DNA from: Sphingomonas pseudosanguinis
GTDB lineage: Bacteria > Pseudomonadota > Alphaproteobacteria > Sphingomonadales > Sphingomonadaceae
Assembly (NCBI RefSeq): GCF_014196255.1
Contig: NZ_JACIDH010000010.1
Coordinates: 51,527 to 115,526, forward strand
DNA length: 64,000 nt
Direction: 5' to 3'
Shown: positions 52,038 through 63,519 of the stretch, in pieces
Layout of the letters: each line of letters starts with the position of its first letter
Position numbering within the stretch: the stretch's first letter is position 1
Translations under genes and position numbers: made by a program
The notes under the pieces: generated by a model
What the model saw: the letters and a program-made list of their open reading frames with translations, nothing else
What the model was told of the DNA's origin: nothing
The model's database searches: none

Positions 52038-53558
52038 ATGTTCGACAGCTTGAGCGATCGGCTTGGCGGCGTATTCGACCGCCTCCGCGGCCGTGGCGCG
52101 CTGACCGAGGCGGATGTCCGCACCGCGATGCGCGAAGTGCGCGTGGCGTTGCTGGAAGCCGACGTCGCGCTGCCCGTCGCGCGCGATTTCGTCGACAAGG
52201 TCACCGAACAGGCGATCGGCCAGAACGTCCTTCGTTCGATCACGCCGGGCCAGCAGGTCGTCAAGATCGTCCATGACGCGCTGGTCGCGATGCTGGGCGC
52301 GGATGCCAGCGAGCTGCTGCTCGACGTCACGCCGCCCGCCGTCGTGATGATGGTCGGCCTTCAGGGCTCGGGTAAGACCACTACCACCGCCAAGATCGCC
52401 AAGCGGCTGTCGAGCGGTGCGATGGGCCGCGAACGCAAGAAGGTTCTGATGGCGTCGCTCGACGTCAATCGCCCGGCCGCGCAGGAACAGCTGGCGACGC
52501 TGGGCACCCAGGTCGAGGTATCGACCCTGCCGATCATCGCCGGGCAGCAGCCAGTCGAGATCGCGCGCCGCGCGCTCCAGGCCGCCAAGCTGCAGGGCTA
52601 TGACGTCCTGATGCTCGACACCGCCGGTCGCCTGCACGTCGATCAGGCGTTGATGGATGAGATGAAGGCGGTGGCGGAGATCGCCCAGCCTCAGGAAATT
52701 CTGCTCGTCGTCGACTCGCTGACCGGCCAGGATGCGGTCAACGTCGCAACCAGCTTCTCCGAGCAGGTGCCGCTGACCGGCGTGGTGCTGACCCGTATGG
52801 ACGGCGACGCGCGCGGTGGTGCGGCGCTGTCGATGCGCGCGGTTACCGGCAAGCCCATCAAGTTCGCCGGTGTCGGCGAAAAGATGGATGCGCTGGAAGC
52901 CTTCCATCCGGAGCGTGTCGCAGGGCGCATCCTCGGCATGGGCGACGTGGTGTCGCTAGTCGAGCGCGCCGCCGAGACGATCCAGCAGGAAGATGCCGAG
53001 CGCATGGCCATGAAAATGGCCAAGGGTCAGTTCGATCTGAACGACCTGCGCGGCCAGCTGGCCCAGATGCGCCGCATGGGCGGCCTGGGTGCGCTGGCGG
53101 GCATGATGCCGGGCATGAAGAAGGCGCAGAATGCCCTCAATGATGCCGGTGGCGACAAGATCCTGCTTCGCATGGACGCGATCATCACCTCGATGACCGT
53201 CAAGGAGCGGGCCAAGCCCGAGCTGGTCAACGCCAAGCGCAAGATCCGCATCGCCAAGGGGTCCGGCACCACCGTGCAGGACGTCAACAAGCTCCTGAAG
53301 ATGCATCAGGAAATGTCCACGGCGATGAAGAAGATCAAGAAGATGGGCGGCATCAAGGGCATGATGTCGATGCTCGGCAAGGGCGGCCTTGGCGGCTTGG
53401 GCAATGCGCTGGGCGGCCCGCAGATGGGCGAGATGCTCAACAAGGCGGGCTCGAACGGTCTGCCCGGTGGCGGTCTCGGCGGTATGGGCGGCGGCAAGCT
53501 GCCCGACGGGATGCCCAAGCTGCCCCCCGGTTTCGAAAATCTTCTGAAGAAGAAATAA
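52038..53558 (+). CDS. ffh: Signal recognition particle protein Ffh
   Basis: A 506-residue SRP54 protein. G motifs are GLQGSGKTTTTAKIA, DTAGRLHVD and TRMDGDARGG. The C-terminal M domain is rich in methionine (MRRMGGLGALAGMMPGM) and has the RNA-binding RKIRIAKGSGTTVQDVNK. A Gly/Met-rich tail follows. It is the first gene of the rpsP-rimM-trmD-rplS unit; the leader contains a GCCGGCG hairpin near 51942. Confidence 0.96.
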   Translation: MFDSLSDRLGGVFDRLRGRGALTEADVRTAMREVRVALLEADVALPVARDFVDKVTEQAIGQNVLRSITPGQQVVKIVHDALVAMLGADASELLLDVTPPAVVMMVGLQGSGKTTTTAKIAKRLSSGAMGRERKKVLMASLDVNRPAAQEQLATLGTQVEVSTLPIIAGQQPVEIARRALQAAKLQGYDVLMLDTAGRLHVDQALMDEMKAVAEIAQPQEILLVVDSLTGQDAVNVATSFSEQVPLTGVVLTRMDGDARGGAALSMRAVTGKPIKFAGVGEKMDALEAFHPERVAGRILGMGDVVSLVERAAETIQQEDAERMAMKMAKGQFDLNDLRGQLAQMRRMGGLGALAGMMPGMKKAQNALNDAGGDKILLRMDAIITSMTVKERAKPELVNAKRKIRIAKGSGTTVQDVNKLLKMHQEMSTAMKKIKKMGGIKGMMSMLGKGGLGGLGNALGGPQMGEMLNKAGSNGLPGGGLGGMGGGKLPDGMPKLPPGFENLLKKK

Positions 53559-53615
53559 CCCCCGCGCCGGACGGAATTGCCGGTAATTTGAACTTTTTAC
53601 TCCAAGGACTGAAAT

Positions 53616-53999
53616 ATGGCTCTCAGCATTCGTCTGTCGCGTGGTGGCTCGAAGAAGCGCCCTTACTACCGCATCGTGGTGGCCGACGCCCGTGCGCCGC
53701 GCGACGGCAAGTTCATCGAGAAGATCGGCAACTACAACCCGCTCCTCGCCAAGGACAATGAGCAGCGCGTGCAGCTCGACACCGAGCGCGCGAAGCACTG
53801 GCTCGCCAATGGCGCGCAGCCGACCGACCGCGTCGCCCGTTTCCTGGATGCCGCCGGCGTCCGTGAGCGCGCCGCGCGCAACAACCCGAAGAAGGCCGAG
53901 CCGGGCGAGAAGGCCAAGGAGCGCGCCGAGGAGCGTGCCGAGAAGCTGAAGGCCGCCGAGGAAGCCGCCAACGCGCCGGCCGAAACCGCCGAGGCCTAA
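53616..53999 (+). CDS. rpsP: 30S ribosomal protein S16
   Basis: A 127-residue S16 that starts [20 protein letters not shown]. The core is about 80 residues; the charged Ala/Glu/Lys-rich tail ([20 protein letters not shown]) is an extension common in this class. It lies 57 bp after ffh. Confidence 0.96.
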   Translation: MALSIRLSRGGSKKRPYYRIVVADARAPRDGKFIEKIGNYNPLLAKDNEQRVQLDTERAKHWLANGAQPTDRVARFLDAAGVRERAARNNPKKAEPGEKAKERAEERAEKLKAAEEAANAPAETAEA

Positions 54000-54108
54000 T
54001 TGGTCTTGGTCCTGGGTGGGCCACGGTCGGTCACGATCGAGCCCGCCCATGGCATCGGAATGCGGGGCCGTGCGTTTCTGAAAGCCAATGGCTTGAGGAG
54101 GATGACGC

Positions 54109-54249
54109 ATGACCCCGCCGACCGAACCCGACCCCCGGACCGCACCCGACGATCATGACGACGCGACCAACCAAGGCGTCTCCGCGCCAGACCCCGCCGA
54201 AGGCGACGACGACACCCCCGACGGCAATGCCGGATCGCCCAACGGGTGA
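54109..54249 (+). CDS. Short acidic ORF before rimM
   Basis: A 46-residue Asp/Pro-rich ORF (DDHDDATNQGVSAPDPAEGD) with a strong GAGGAGG site 7 bp before its ATG. Its stop lies 22 bp inside the rimM frame. It may be a small protein or a leader that couples rimM translation to this good ribosome site. No homologue is recognised. Confidence 0.45.
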   Translation: MTPPTEPDPRTAPDDHDDATNQGVSAPDPAEGDDDTPDGNAGSPNG

Positions 54250-54715
54250 GCCGCGCGTCACGCTGGCGGTGATCATCGGCGCGCACGGCATTACGGGCGA
54301 GGTTCGGCTGAAGGTCTTTGCCGACGATCTGTCGGACTATCGTTCGTTCAATGACGGCGCGCTGACGCTCAAGTCGGCGCGGGATGGCTCGAACGGCGTC
54401 ATCGCCCGTTTCGCCGAAGTCACCGATCGCAACGCCGCCGAGGCGTTGCGTGGGACCGAACTGACGGTGGCGCGCTCTGCCCTGCCTCCCTTGGAGGAGG
54501 GCGAATATTATCACGCCGACATCATCGGCCTGTCGGCGATCGCCAGCGATGGCGAAGAGCTGGGCCATGTCGCGCTGATCGAGAATTTCGGTGCGGGCGA
54601 CGTGCTGGAAATCGAACGGCCCGATGGCCGCCGTTTCATGGTGCCGATGAATGCGCAGGCGGTGCCCGAATGGGATCAGGATCGCCTGATCGTGGAGCGC
54701 GCCTTCATCGCCTGA
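54227..54715 (+). CDS. rimM: 16S rRNA processing protein RimM
   Basis: A 162-residue protein with the RimM N-terminal motif [21 protein letters not shown], a conserved [10 protein letters not shown] segment in the middle and a C-terminal PRC-barrel domain ([17 protein letters not shown]). It binds S19 and helps 30S maturation. ATG 54227 gives the normal N-terminus; ATG 54155 would add 24 low-complexity residues. Its end overlaps a reverse-strand flavoprotein gene by 11 bp. Confidence 0.88.
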   Translation: MPDRPTGEPRVTLAVIIGAHGITGEVRLKVFADDLSDYRSFNDGALTLKSARDGSNGVIARFAEVTDRNAAEALRGTELTVARSALPPLEEGEYYHADIIGLSAIASDGEELGHVALIENFGAGDVLEIERPDGRRFMVPMNAQAVPEWDQDRLIVERAFIA

Positions 54716-55613
54716 TCGGGCGTTGCTCGTTCAGCAGATTGCGGATCGTCGTCGCGGCGACGCCGGCCTCCCCCATGGCATGGCTGATCTGATCCAGCCC
54801 CTTGACCACATCTCCGGCGGCGAACAGGCCGGGAACTGAGGTCCGCTGATGGTCGTCGACCTCCAGGCATCCGCTCGTGTCCGCCTTGGCGCCCGCCGAT
54901 ACCGCCAGCTCCGACCGGATGCGTGACCCCATCGCCGGATAGACGCTGTCGAACGCCATCCGCCCGCTGGCGGTGTCGAGCGCGATCCGGTCCCCCTCGA
55001 TCGCCCAGCCGCCACAGGGGCCGTCCACGCGCTGTACGCCCGCATCGTCCAGCGCTTGGGCGCATTCGGGATCGAGGTCATGCGCGGCATCGGGCGCGAT
55101 CAACGTCACGTCACGGGTGAAGCCGCGCAGGAACAGCGCCTCGCGCATGCCATGGTCGCTGGTCCCGATCACGCCGACCCGCTTGTCGGTGACCTCATAG
55201 CCGTCACAGACCGGGCAATAGCGGATCAACCCGCGCTCCAGCGCCGGGTCGTGCACATCGGGCAGAAGATGCTTGGGGCGGTGATTGACCACGCCCGTGG
55301 CCAACAGGACCGTGCGGGTCCGGTATTCGGCATCATCGGTGATGACGCGGAAATGATCCCCTTCGGGCCGGATCGCGGTGACCCGGTGCGGCGTGCAATG
55401 CGCACCGTAACGACGTGCCTGGTCATGCATCCGGGCCAGCAACGCCTCGCCGCTGATCCCCTCGGGGAAGCCGGCATGATTGTGGGTGCAGGGGATCATC
55501 GCCGCGCGGCTCGATCCGCTGTCGAACATGTGGATGCGCAGGTGATAGCGTGCGAGATAGATCGCCGCCGTCAACCCGGCGGGGCCCGCCCCGATGATGA
55601 TGCAATCGTCCAT
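54705..55613 (-). CDS. Thioredoxin-reductase-like FAD oxidoreductase
   Basis: A 302-residue protein with an N-terminal FAD-binding [17 protein letters not shown], a redox-type CPVC in [11 protein letters not shown] and a C-terminal [11 protein letters not shown]. It resembles thioredoxin reductases, but the N-terminal half is atypical, so it may reduce another partner. It sits in reverse orientation within the rpsP-rplS operon region. Confidence 0.85.
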   Translation of the reverse strand: MDDCIIIGAGPAGLTAAIYLARYHLRIHMFDSGSSRAAMIPCTHNHAGFPEGISGEALLARMHDQARRYGAHCTPHRVTAIRPEGDHFRVITDDAEYRTRTVLLATGVVNHRPKHLLPDVHDPALERGLIRYCPVCDGYEVTDKRVGVIGTSDHGMREALFLRGFTRDVTLIAPDAAHDLDPECAQALDDAGVQRVDGPCGGWAIEGDRIALDTASGRMAFDSVYPAMGSRIRSELAVSAGAKADTSGCLEVDDHQRTSVPGLFAAGDVVKGLDQISHAMGEAGVAATTIRNLLNEQRPIRR

Positions 55614-55669
55614 GGCGGGGGCAAAGCGTCAGGCGGCGCAACGTTCCTTGGCCTTTGATCGCGGATCAT

Positions 55670-55690
55670 GTATATACATGGCGTATATAC
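55670..55690. promoter_or_regulatory. Candidate VapB operator
   Basis: Two copies of the self-palindromic GTATATAC lie at 55670-55677 and 55683-55690, centre to centre 13 bp apart, just before the vapB ribosome site (GGAGG at 55691). This fits autoregulation by an AbrB-type antitoxin. Confidence 0.6.
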
Positions 55691-55699
55691 GGAGGCGAT

Positions 55700-55972
55700 A
55701 TGGGTAAGGACTATCAGGCGAAGGTCTTCCGCTCGGGCAACTCGCTTGCGCTGCGCCTGCCCGCCGCACTGGGGCTGGCCGAGGGCACCGAGATGACGTT
55801 GCGCGAGGAGCAGGGCCGCTATGTGTTCGAACCCGTCCAGGCGCCGCGCAAGACGATCGACCTGACCGGCATCGCGGGCTCGATGCCGTGGTTGAAGCCG
55901 ATCGAGCGGGAAGACTTCGACATGGAGCCGCGCGAACTGGATTGGGACGGAAAGCTGCTCGGCCGTGATTGA
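55700..55972 (+). CDS. vapB: VapB-type AbrB-fold antitoxin
   Basis: A 90-residue protein with the swapped-hairpin AbrB fold (KVFRSGNSLALRLPAALGLA, EEQGRYVFEP). The C-terminal tail should bind the toxin. ATG 55700 has GGAGG 4 bp upstream. Its stop lies inside the vapC start. Confidence 0.88.
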   Translation: MGKDYQAKVFRSGNSLALRLPAALGLAEGTEMTLREEQGRYVFEPVQAPRKTIDLTGIAGSMPWLKPIEREDFDMEPRELDWDGKLLGRD

Positions 55973-56348
55973 ACCGCGCTATCTGCTCGACTCGAATATC
56001 TGCATCTATGTCCTTCGCGATGCCAGCGGTCGCGCGGCGCAGCGGCTCGCGACGTGCGAACCGGGCAGCGTCATGGCCTCCGCGATCACCTATGCGGAGA
56101 TCATGCGTGGACTGGAGCGCCACGGCACCGAAGCCGTGGCGGCGTTCGACCGCTTTTTTGACCGTGTGCCGATATTGCCGTTCGACCAAAGGGCGGCATC
56201 CGCTTATGCGGATATTCCGTTCCGGCGAGGGCGCTTTGATCGTCTGATCGGTGCCCATGCTCTGGCCTCGGGCCTGACGCTGGTGACGAACAACGAAGCC
56301 GATTTCGCCGACATTCCCGGCCTGACTATCGAGAACTGGACGCTGTGA
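55965..56348 (+). CDS. vapC: VapC-type PIN-domain toxin
   Basis: A 127-residue PIN ribonuclease. Acidic catalytic residues are visible in [11 protein letters not shown] (Asp), [10 protein letters not shown] (Glu), [10 protein letters not shown] (Asp) and [10 protein letters not shown] (Asp). It probably cleaves tRNA or other RNA when free. GTG 55965 overlaps vapB by 8 bp, and its stop overlaps the trmD start. Confidence 0.9.
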   Translation: MIEPRYLLDSNICIYVLRDASGRAAQRLATCEPGSVMASAITYAEIMRGLERHGTEAVAAFDRFFDRVPILPFDQRAASAYADIPFRRGRFDRLIGAHALASGLTLVTNNEADFADIPGLTIENWTL

Positions 56349-57064
56349 CCTTCCGCGCGACGATATTGACGCTCTACCCCGAAATGTTTCCCGGACCCCT
56401 GGGCCATTCGCTGGCGGGGAGGGCATTGCGTGAGGATCGCTGGGCGCTGGAGACGGTGCAGATCCGCGACTTCGCGACCGACAAGCATCGCTCGGTCGAC
56501 GACACGCCCGCAGGTGGTGGCGCGGGCATGGTGCTGCGCGCCGATATACTGGCGGCGGCGGTGGACTCGGTCGCCGACGACCGGCCGGTGCTGGCGATGA
56601 CGCCGCGTGGGCACCCGCTGACCCAGCCGCGCGTTCGCCAACTGGCGGCGGGACCGGGCGTCACCGTGCTGTGCGGCCGGTTCGAGGGCTTCGACGAGCG
56701 TTTGTTCGAGGCGCGGGGCATCGAACAGGTGTCGATCGGCGACTATATCCTGTCGGGTGGCGAGATGGGGGCGCTGGTGCTCCTCGACGCTTGCGTTCGG
56801 CTGCTTCCCGGCGTAATGGGCGCGGCTTCAAGCGGAGTCGAGGAAAGCTTCGAAAGCGGCCTCCTCGAATATCCGCAATATACCCGACCCGCCGAGTGGG
56901 AAGGGCGCACGATCCCTGAAGTGCTGCGATCGGGGGATCATGCGAAAATCGCAAAATGGCGTCATGCCAGGGCTTGCGAGGATACACGGTCAAGGCGGCC
57001 GGACCTTTGGGAACGTCATGAGGGCGTTCGGGTCGGTCGCCCTCTGGCGCGCGGCGACGATTGA
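56345..57064 (+). CDS. trmD: tRNA (guanine-37-N1)-methyltransferase
   Basis: A 239-residue SPOUT enzyme. [29 protein letters not shown] and [17 protein letters not shown] form the knotted SAM site. GTG 56345 overlaps the vapC stop, so translation of this essential gene now follows vapC. It makes m1G37 and prevents frameshifting. Confidence 0.95.
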   Translation: MTFRATILTLYPEMFPGPLGHSLAGRALREDRWALETVQIRDFATDKHRSVDDTPAGGGAGMVLRADILAAAVDSVADDRPVLAMTPRGHPLTQPRVRQLAAGPGVTVLCGRFEGFDERLFEARGIEQVSIGDYILSGGEMGALVLLDACVRLLPGVMGAASSGVEESFESGLLEYPQYTRPAEWEGRTIPEVLRSGDHAKIAKWRHARACEDTRSRRPDLWERHEGVRVGRPLARGDD

Positions 57065-57075
57065 GGAATGAAGTC

Positions 57076-57468
57076 ATGAACGTGATCCAGCAGATCGAAG
57101 CTGAGCAGATCGCCAAGTTCAACGAGACGAAGAAGATCCCGGAATTTCGCCCCGGCGACACGCTGAAGGTCGGTGTGAAGGTCGTCGAAGGCGAGCGCAC
57201 CCGCGTCCAGTTCTATGAGGGCGTCTGCATCGCCCGCTCGAACAAGGGCATGGGCTCGTCGTTCACCGTCCGCAAGATCTCCTTCGGTGAGGGCGTGGAG
57301 CGCGTCTTCCCGCTCTACTCGCCGAACGTCGACTCGATCGATGTCGTCCGCAAGGGCGCCGTGCGTCGTGCCAAGCTGTACTATCTGCGCGGCCGCACTG
57401 GTAAGTCGGCGCGTATCGCCGAGCGTCGCGACACGCGTCCGGCCAAGGGCACCGCAGCCGCCGAGTAA
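57076..57468 (+). CDS. rplS: 50S ribosomal protein L19
   Basis: A 130-residue L19 that starts [20 protein letters not shown] and carries [20 protein letters not shown] and [16 protein letters not shown] 57076 follows GAGGAATGAAG. It is the last gene of the operon and is followed by a terminator. Confidence 0.96.
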   Translation: MNVIQQIEAEQIAKFNETKKIPEFRPGDTLKVGVKVVEGERTRVQFYEGVCIARSNKGMGSSFTVRKISFGEGVERVFPLYSPNVDSIDVVRKGAVRRAKLYYLRGRTGKSARIAERRDTRPAKGTAAAE

Positions 57469-57503
57469 TCGGGGCGGCGGACCCTATAGCGGTTCGACAG
57501 GGA

Positions 57504-57539
57504 AGGGGCGGTGGCACCACGGTGTCGCCGCCCTTTTTC
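57504..57539 (+). terminator. Rho-independent terminator of the rplS operon
   Basis: GGGCGG-TGGCAC pairs with GTGTCG-CCGCCC around CACG, followed by TTTTTCTTT. It begins 36 bp after the rplS stop. Confidence 0.88.
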
Positions 57540-57551
57540 TTTGACCGCGCT

Positions 57552-57662
57552 CCGTTCAGCCTGAGCGAAGTCGAAGGCCAAGGGACGCCCTTGGCCACGA
57601 GCGTCTGCATGGCGCGTGGTTATGGTTGCGGCGTGGCCTTCGACTTCGCTCAGGCTGAACGG
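57552..57662. repeat. Palindromic repeat with 29-bp arms
   Basis: Arms 57552-57580 and 57634-57662 are exact reverse complements containing ctgagcgaagtcgaaggcca. They flank a 53-bp loop that includes smaller inverted segments. It follows the rplS terminator. Confidence 0.85.
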
Positions 57663-57692
57663 AGGTTGGGAAGTGGGGCGGGTAGGGGGCGC

Positions 57693-58334
57693 TTATCCCC
57701 CGAAATTATACAGCCACATCTTCGGCTCACCGGTCGGCTTGGGCGTGCCGTCGAGCCGCTTGGCGGAGCGGATCGCGACGGGCTTCAGGATCATCTGCCC
57801 CTTCATGGCGTCCAGGCCACCGCCCGAGGGCTTGGCGAGGATTTTCTTCACCGTGTCCATTCCCGCCACCACACGCCCGAAGGCGGCATAGCCGTCATAG
57901 CCCGGCCGCGCGTCCATGCCCGGCGTCGGCCCTACGGTGATGAAGAAATTGCCGCCCGCCGAACTGGCCGATTGCCCACGCGCCATCGAGATGGTGCCGT
58001 CGAGATGCTTGATCCCGGTCTTGGCGGTCGTCTCCAGCGGGAAGGGGGGCAGGATGCGGCGCGCATCGGTGCGGATGCCACCCTGGACGAAGCCCTCCTT
58101 CGGGTTCCGCTTGTCGCGCGCGGCGCGGTAGAACACCGTCCCGTCGAACCGCCCGTCATCGACATAGGCCAGGAAGTTCTTCGTCGTCGCCGGCGCACGG
58201 CGCGCATCGAGCGCGACGACGATCGGGCCTTCCGAGGTATTGAGCTGCACCCGAACATAGCCGGGGCGGGGGACATTCTGGTTGGCGGGCGCGGCAGCGA
58301 CCAGCAGGGCGATCAGCGGGAGCAGACGTTTCAT
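57693..58334 (-). CDS. Exported cyclophilin-type peptidyl-prolyl isomerase
   Basis: A 213-residue cyclophilin with a short signal peptide (MKRLLPLIALLVAAAPA). DGTVFYRAARD, GGIRTDARR and SAGGNFFITVG match the family. Some catalytic positions of CypA are changed, as in many bacterial periplasmic members. ATG 58334 gives a proper signal peptide; an upstream GTG/ATG at 58382 is less likely. Confidence 0.88.
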   Translation of the reverse strand: MKRLLPLIALLVAAAPANQNVPRPGYVRVQLNTSEGPIVVALDARRAPATTKNFLAYVDDGRFDGTVFYRAARDKRNPKEGFVQGGIRTDARRILPPFPLETTAKTGIKHLDGTISMARGQSASSAGGNFFITVGPTPGMDARPGYDGYAAFGRVVAGMDTVKKILAKPSGGGLDAMKGQMILKPVAIRSAKRLDGTPKPTGEPKMWLYNFGG

Positions 58335-58407
58335 CCGCCGGGGATTATCGCCCCCGGCCGCGATTGTGGAGCCCCAACCCATGCGATGCGCCGAGTGGCG
58401 GCCCCGA

Positions 58408-58866
58408 TCAGGCGATCAGATTGCGCATAAAGAACTGATTGTGCGGGCTAGGCTGATAGTCGGCGAAGGCATCGCAGGACTGGAACCCCGCGCTGCGATA
58501 CAGCGCGACGGCGGGCTGGTGCAGCGGTGCGGTGCCCGTTTCCAGGCTGATCCGGTGATAGCGCCGGTGCCGCGCCTCGGCGATGATGTGGTTCAGCAGC
58601 TTGCGACCGACTCCCTTGCCCAGAAATGCCGGGGCGACCCGCATGGATTCCACTTCGCCATGCGCGGCGGCGAGTTGCTTCAGCGCGGCGAAACCGGCGA
58701 GCGTAGGGCCATCCCATATCGTCCAGAACGTGATGTCGGGCGCGGCCAGCGCGGACGCGCCGAGCGCGAAGGCGAATTCGCTCATGACACTGCAGAGATC
58801 GCGCAGGTGATAGGCCAGCAGATCTGCGACATGTGGTGAGGTCGGATCGTCCAGGCGAATATCCAT
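58408..58866 (-). CDS. GNAT acetyltransferase
   Basis: A 152-residue GNAT protein. The acetyl-CoA loop is MRVAPAFLGKGVGRKLLNHI, and ALYRSAGFQSCDAF is the conserved C-terminal motif. The substrate is unknown. It lies 74 bp upstream of the cyclophilin gene on the same strand. Confidence 0.85.
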   Translation of the reverse strand: MDIRLDDPTSPHVADLLAYHLRDLCSVMSEFAFALGASALAAPDITFWTIWDGPTLAGFAALKQLAAAHGEVESMRVAPAFLGKGVGRKLLNHIIAEARHRRYHRISLETGTAPLHQPAVALYRSAGFQSCDAFADYQPSPHNQFFMRNLIA

Positions 58867-59002
58867 GTCACTCCTCGCCCGGCGCGCCGTGGCCCGGGTC
58901 GCCCCAGTTTATCGCGGTTCCGGCGGGCGCGACATGGTATGGGTCAACAAAAAAGCCGCCGACCGGGCGGTCGACGGCTTTTCCGTTTCGTGGCGTCCGA
59001 CC

Positions 59003-61030
<2,028 letters not shown>

Positions 61031-61172
61031 CAAATGCCCTCGGGTCTCAATGCCCGGCCTCTTTCACGCACACCGCCGGTTTGGCAAGCGGGTGAGGGGG
61101 CCATGCGTAATTTTCCAGTGTGAGCGCCGTACGCCCAATATGCCCCGCATATGGGGCGCGGGGTTGCCTGTA

Positions 61173-63020
61173 TCAAGCGGCCTCCCCGGCTTGCTTCTCC
61201 GCCAGATCGCGCGCCGCCTCCAGCCAGCGATAGAGTTGGTCGAGCGACTGCGCATGCGCCGCATGGCACCGTGTCTGCTCGGCGAAGCGATCCTCGGTCA
61301 TGTCGGTCTGGAACGCCTGCACCGCGCGCTCGCGGTTCGCGCGCGTCTCGCTTTCCTCCAGCATGACCTCGATGATCTTTTCCAGATCGCGGACCGCAAT
61401 GGCCGGATCGCTCGCCTTGCTGAAGAAGCTGAACGCCAGGTCGCGGGTATAGTCGCGCGCGTCGATCGGGTGGACGTCGGTGGTCGCCATGATCTGTTCG
61501 ATCAGGCTTTCCGCCTCGGCCGCGTCTTTCCGCGACAGATGCGGGTCGTTGACCGCCGCGTCGAGCAGGTGGTGCCGCCACTTGTCGAGATAGCGGTCGC
61601 CCATGTCCAACCGGCTGATCTCGTCCATGTAGCGGCACAGCACATGCGGATAGCGCATCAGGCCGAGCAGGACCGCGCGCTTCAAGCTGTATTCGACGCC
61701 ACGCCCGACATGGCGATTGGCCTCCGCCACTGCCTGATGCACCGCCGCCGCATTGACCCGCCGGATGCCGAAGATGTCGAAATAGCGCGACATCATCGCG
61801 CGCTTATATTCGTAGGCCAGATCCTTATGCGGGATCTGCTGCGCCAGTTCCTCCAGCCGTTGCTTCAGCGCGGCGCGGCCCTCGGGTGTGTCGGTCTGGG
61901 CCTGCGCAATCTCCGACTGCCAGAGCAGGTCGCTGAGCGGCGTGGCGCGGGTGAGCACCGCCTCGAACCCCGCCGCGCCCTTTTCCTGGACCAGATCGTC
62001 GGGGTCCTGCCCCTGCGGCAAGGTGACGAAGGACAGGCTCTTGCCCGGCTGGAGCAAGGGCAGCGCACGGTGGGCGGCGCGGATCGCGGCCTTCTGCCCC
62101 GCCGCATCGCCGTCGAAACAGAGCGTCGGCACGTCGACCATGCGCCACAGCCGTTCCAGCTGATGCTCGGTCAGCGCGGTGCCGAGCGGCGCGACCGCTT
62201 CCTCGATCCCGGCCTGGGCGAGGGCGATCACGTCCATATAGCCCTCGACCACCAGCACGCGGCCGGACTTGCGCACGGCGGGCGCGGCGCGGTCGAGATT
62301 GTAGAGCGTACGCCCCTTGTCGAAGAGCGGCGTGTCGGGCGAGTTCAGATATTTCGGCTCGCCATCGCCGATAATCCGGCCGCCGAACGCGATCACGCGG
62401 CCGCGCGCGTCGCGGATCGGGATCATCAACCGGCCGCGGAAACGGTCATACGGGTCCTTGCCGTCGACCTTGATGAGCAGCCCGCACTCGATCAGCGCCG
62501 GATCGCCATAATCCTTGAGCGCGGCCTTCAGCTTGCCCCGGCTGTCGGGCGCGAAGCCCAGGCCGAAGGCGCGTGCGGTGTCGGGCGTGACACGGCGGCG
62601 GGTCAGCAACTCGCGCGCGTCGCCGCCGGACAGGCCGCCCAGTTGTTCGGAAAACCATGCGGCGGCATCGGCCATCGCATCGTGCAGGCCCTTGGCGCGC
62701 TCCGCCTTCTGAGCGGCGCGGCGGTCCTGCTCGGGCATGTCAAGCCCGGCGACCTGCGCCAGTTCCTTGACCGCGTCGATGAAGGGCAGCCCGCGCTGAT
62801 CGGTCATCCAACGAATGGCATCGCCATGCGCCGAACAGCCGAAACAATGGTAGAAGCCCTTGTCGTCGTTGACGTAGAAGCTGGGCGTCTTTTCGTTATG
62901 GAAGGGGCAGCAGCCCTTATATTCCCGGCCCGCCTTTTGCAGCTTCACCGTCTTGCCGATCAACGCCGACAGACTGGTGCGAGCGCGTAGCTCGTCAAGG
63001 AATTGCGGGGTCAGGCTCAT
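61173..63020 (-). CDS. dnaG: DNA primase
   Basis: A 615-residue primase. The CHC2 zinc module is CCPFHNEKTPSFYVN...YHCFGC; the Toprim domain has VVEGYMDVIALAQAG and FDGDAAGQKAAIRA; a C-terminal helicase-binding region (about 440-615) follows. It lays down RNA primers. The dnaG-rpoD order matches the macromolecular synthesis operon, though rpsU is absent. Confidence 0.97.
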   Translation of the reverse strand: MSLTPQFLDELRARTSLSALIGKTVKLQKAGREYKGCCPFHNEKTPSFYVNDDKGFYHCFGCSAHGDAIRWMTDQRGLPFIDAVKELAQVAGLDMPEQDRRAAQKAERAKGLHDAMADAAAWFSEQLGGLSGGDARELLTRRRVTPDTARAFGLGFAPDSRGKLKAALKDYGDPALIECGLLIKVDGKDPYDRFRGRLMIPIRDARGRVIAFGGRIIGDGEPKYLNSPDTPLFDKGRTLYNLDRAAPAVRKSGRVLVVEGYMDVIALAQAGIEEAVAPLGTALTEHQLERLWRMVDVPTLCFDGDAAGQKAAIRAAHRALPLLQPGKSLSFVTLPQGQDPDDLVQEKGAAGFEAVLTRATPLSDLLWQSEIAQAQTDTPEGRAALKQRLEELAQQIPHKDLAYEYKRAMMSRYFDIFGIRRVNAAAVHQAVAEANRHVGRGVEYSLKRAVLLGLMRYPHVLCRYMDEISRLDMGDRYLDKWRHHLLDAAVNDPHLSRKDAAEAESLIEQIMATTDVHPIDARDYTRDLAFSFFSKASDPAIAVRDLEKIIEVMLEESETRANRERAVQAFQTDMTEDRFAEQTRCHAAHAQSLDQLYRWLEAARDLAEKQAGEAA

Positions 63021-63098
63021 GGCGTCCGCGCGATTATAATTCGTAGCGGGGGAACGGGTTTTTGGCAAGGGGCGGGGTGGGTTCGATAGTCCGGGATT

Positions 63099-63201
63099 GC
63101 CCTCCCCCAACCCCTCCCGCCTGCGGGAGGGGAGTAGTTCAGGGATTGCGGTTGCCGCTCGCGCTTCCCCTCCCGCAGGCGGGAGGGGATTGAGGGGAGG
63201 G
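63099..63201. repeat. REP element overlapping the DUF559 gene end
   Basis: Two copies of cccctcccgcctgcgggagg-like sequence in opposite orientation. The right half (from about 63165) encodes the last ~20 residues of the DUF559 protein. Confidence 0.75.
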
Positions 63202-63519
63202 CCTGTCCGCAAGCGTCCGCTCGATGGTCGCGACGACGCCCTCCAGATTGCCCAGAACGTCGTTGTTCCAGAACCGGATGACGCGCCAGCCTTGCGCTTG
63301 GAGATAGCGCGTCCGGGCTTCGTCATAGGCGGCGCGTTCGTCATGCTGGCCGCCGTCGACCTCGACGATCAGCTTTTCCGATCGGGCGGCGAAGTCGGCG
63401 ATATACGGGCCGACCGGGACCTGTCGGTTGAAGCGGACGCCTGCGATCTGGCGTCTCGATAGTGCCCGCCATAACCGCCGTTCCGCGTCGGTCGGATTGA
63501 GCCTAGGGTCCGGACTCAT
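63139..63519 (-). CDS. DUF559 endonuclease-like protein, altered at both ends
   Basis: A 126-residue protein of the DUF559/Vsr-like fold. TDAERRLWRALSRRQIAG, YIADFAARSEKLIVEVDGGQH and GWRVIRFWNNDVLGN are family motifs. The start (MSPDP) lies inside the end of the IS5-type element, so the original N-terminus has probably been cut off. The C-terminal ~20 residues (PQSPPACGRGSASG) come from a REP element. It may no longer work as it once did. Confidence 0.75.
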   Translation of the reverse strand: MSPDPRLNPTDAERRLWRALSRRQIAGVRFNRQVPVGPYIADFAARSEKLIVEVDGGQHDERAAYDEARTRYLQAQGWRVIRFWNNDVLGNLEGVVATIERTLADRPSPQSPPACGRGSASGNRNP

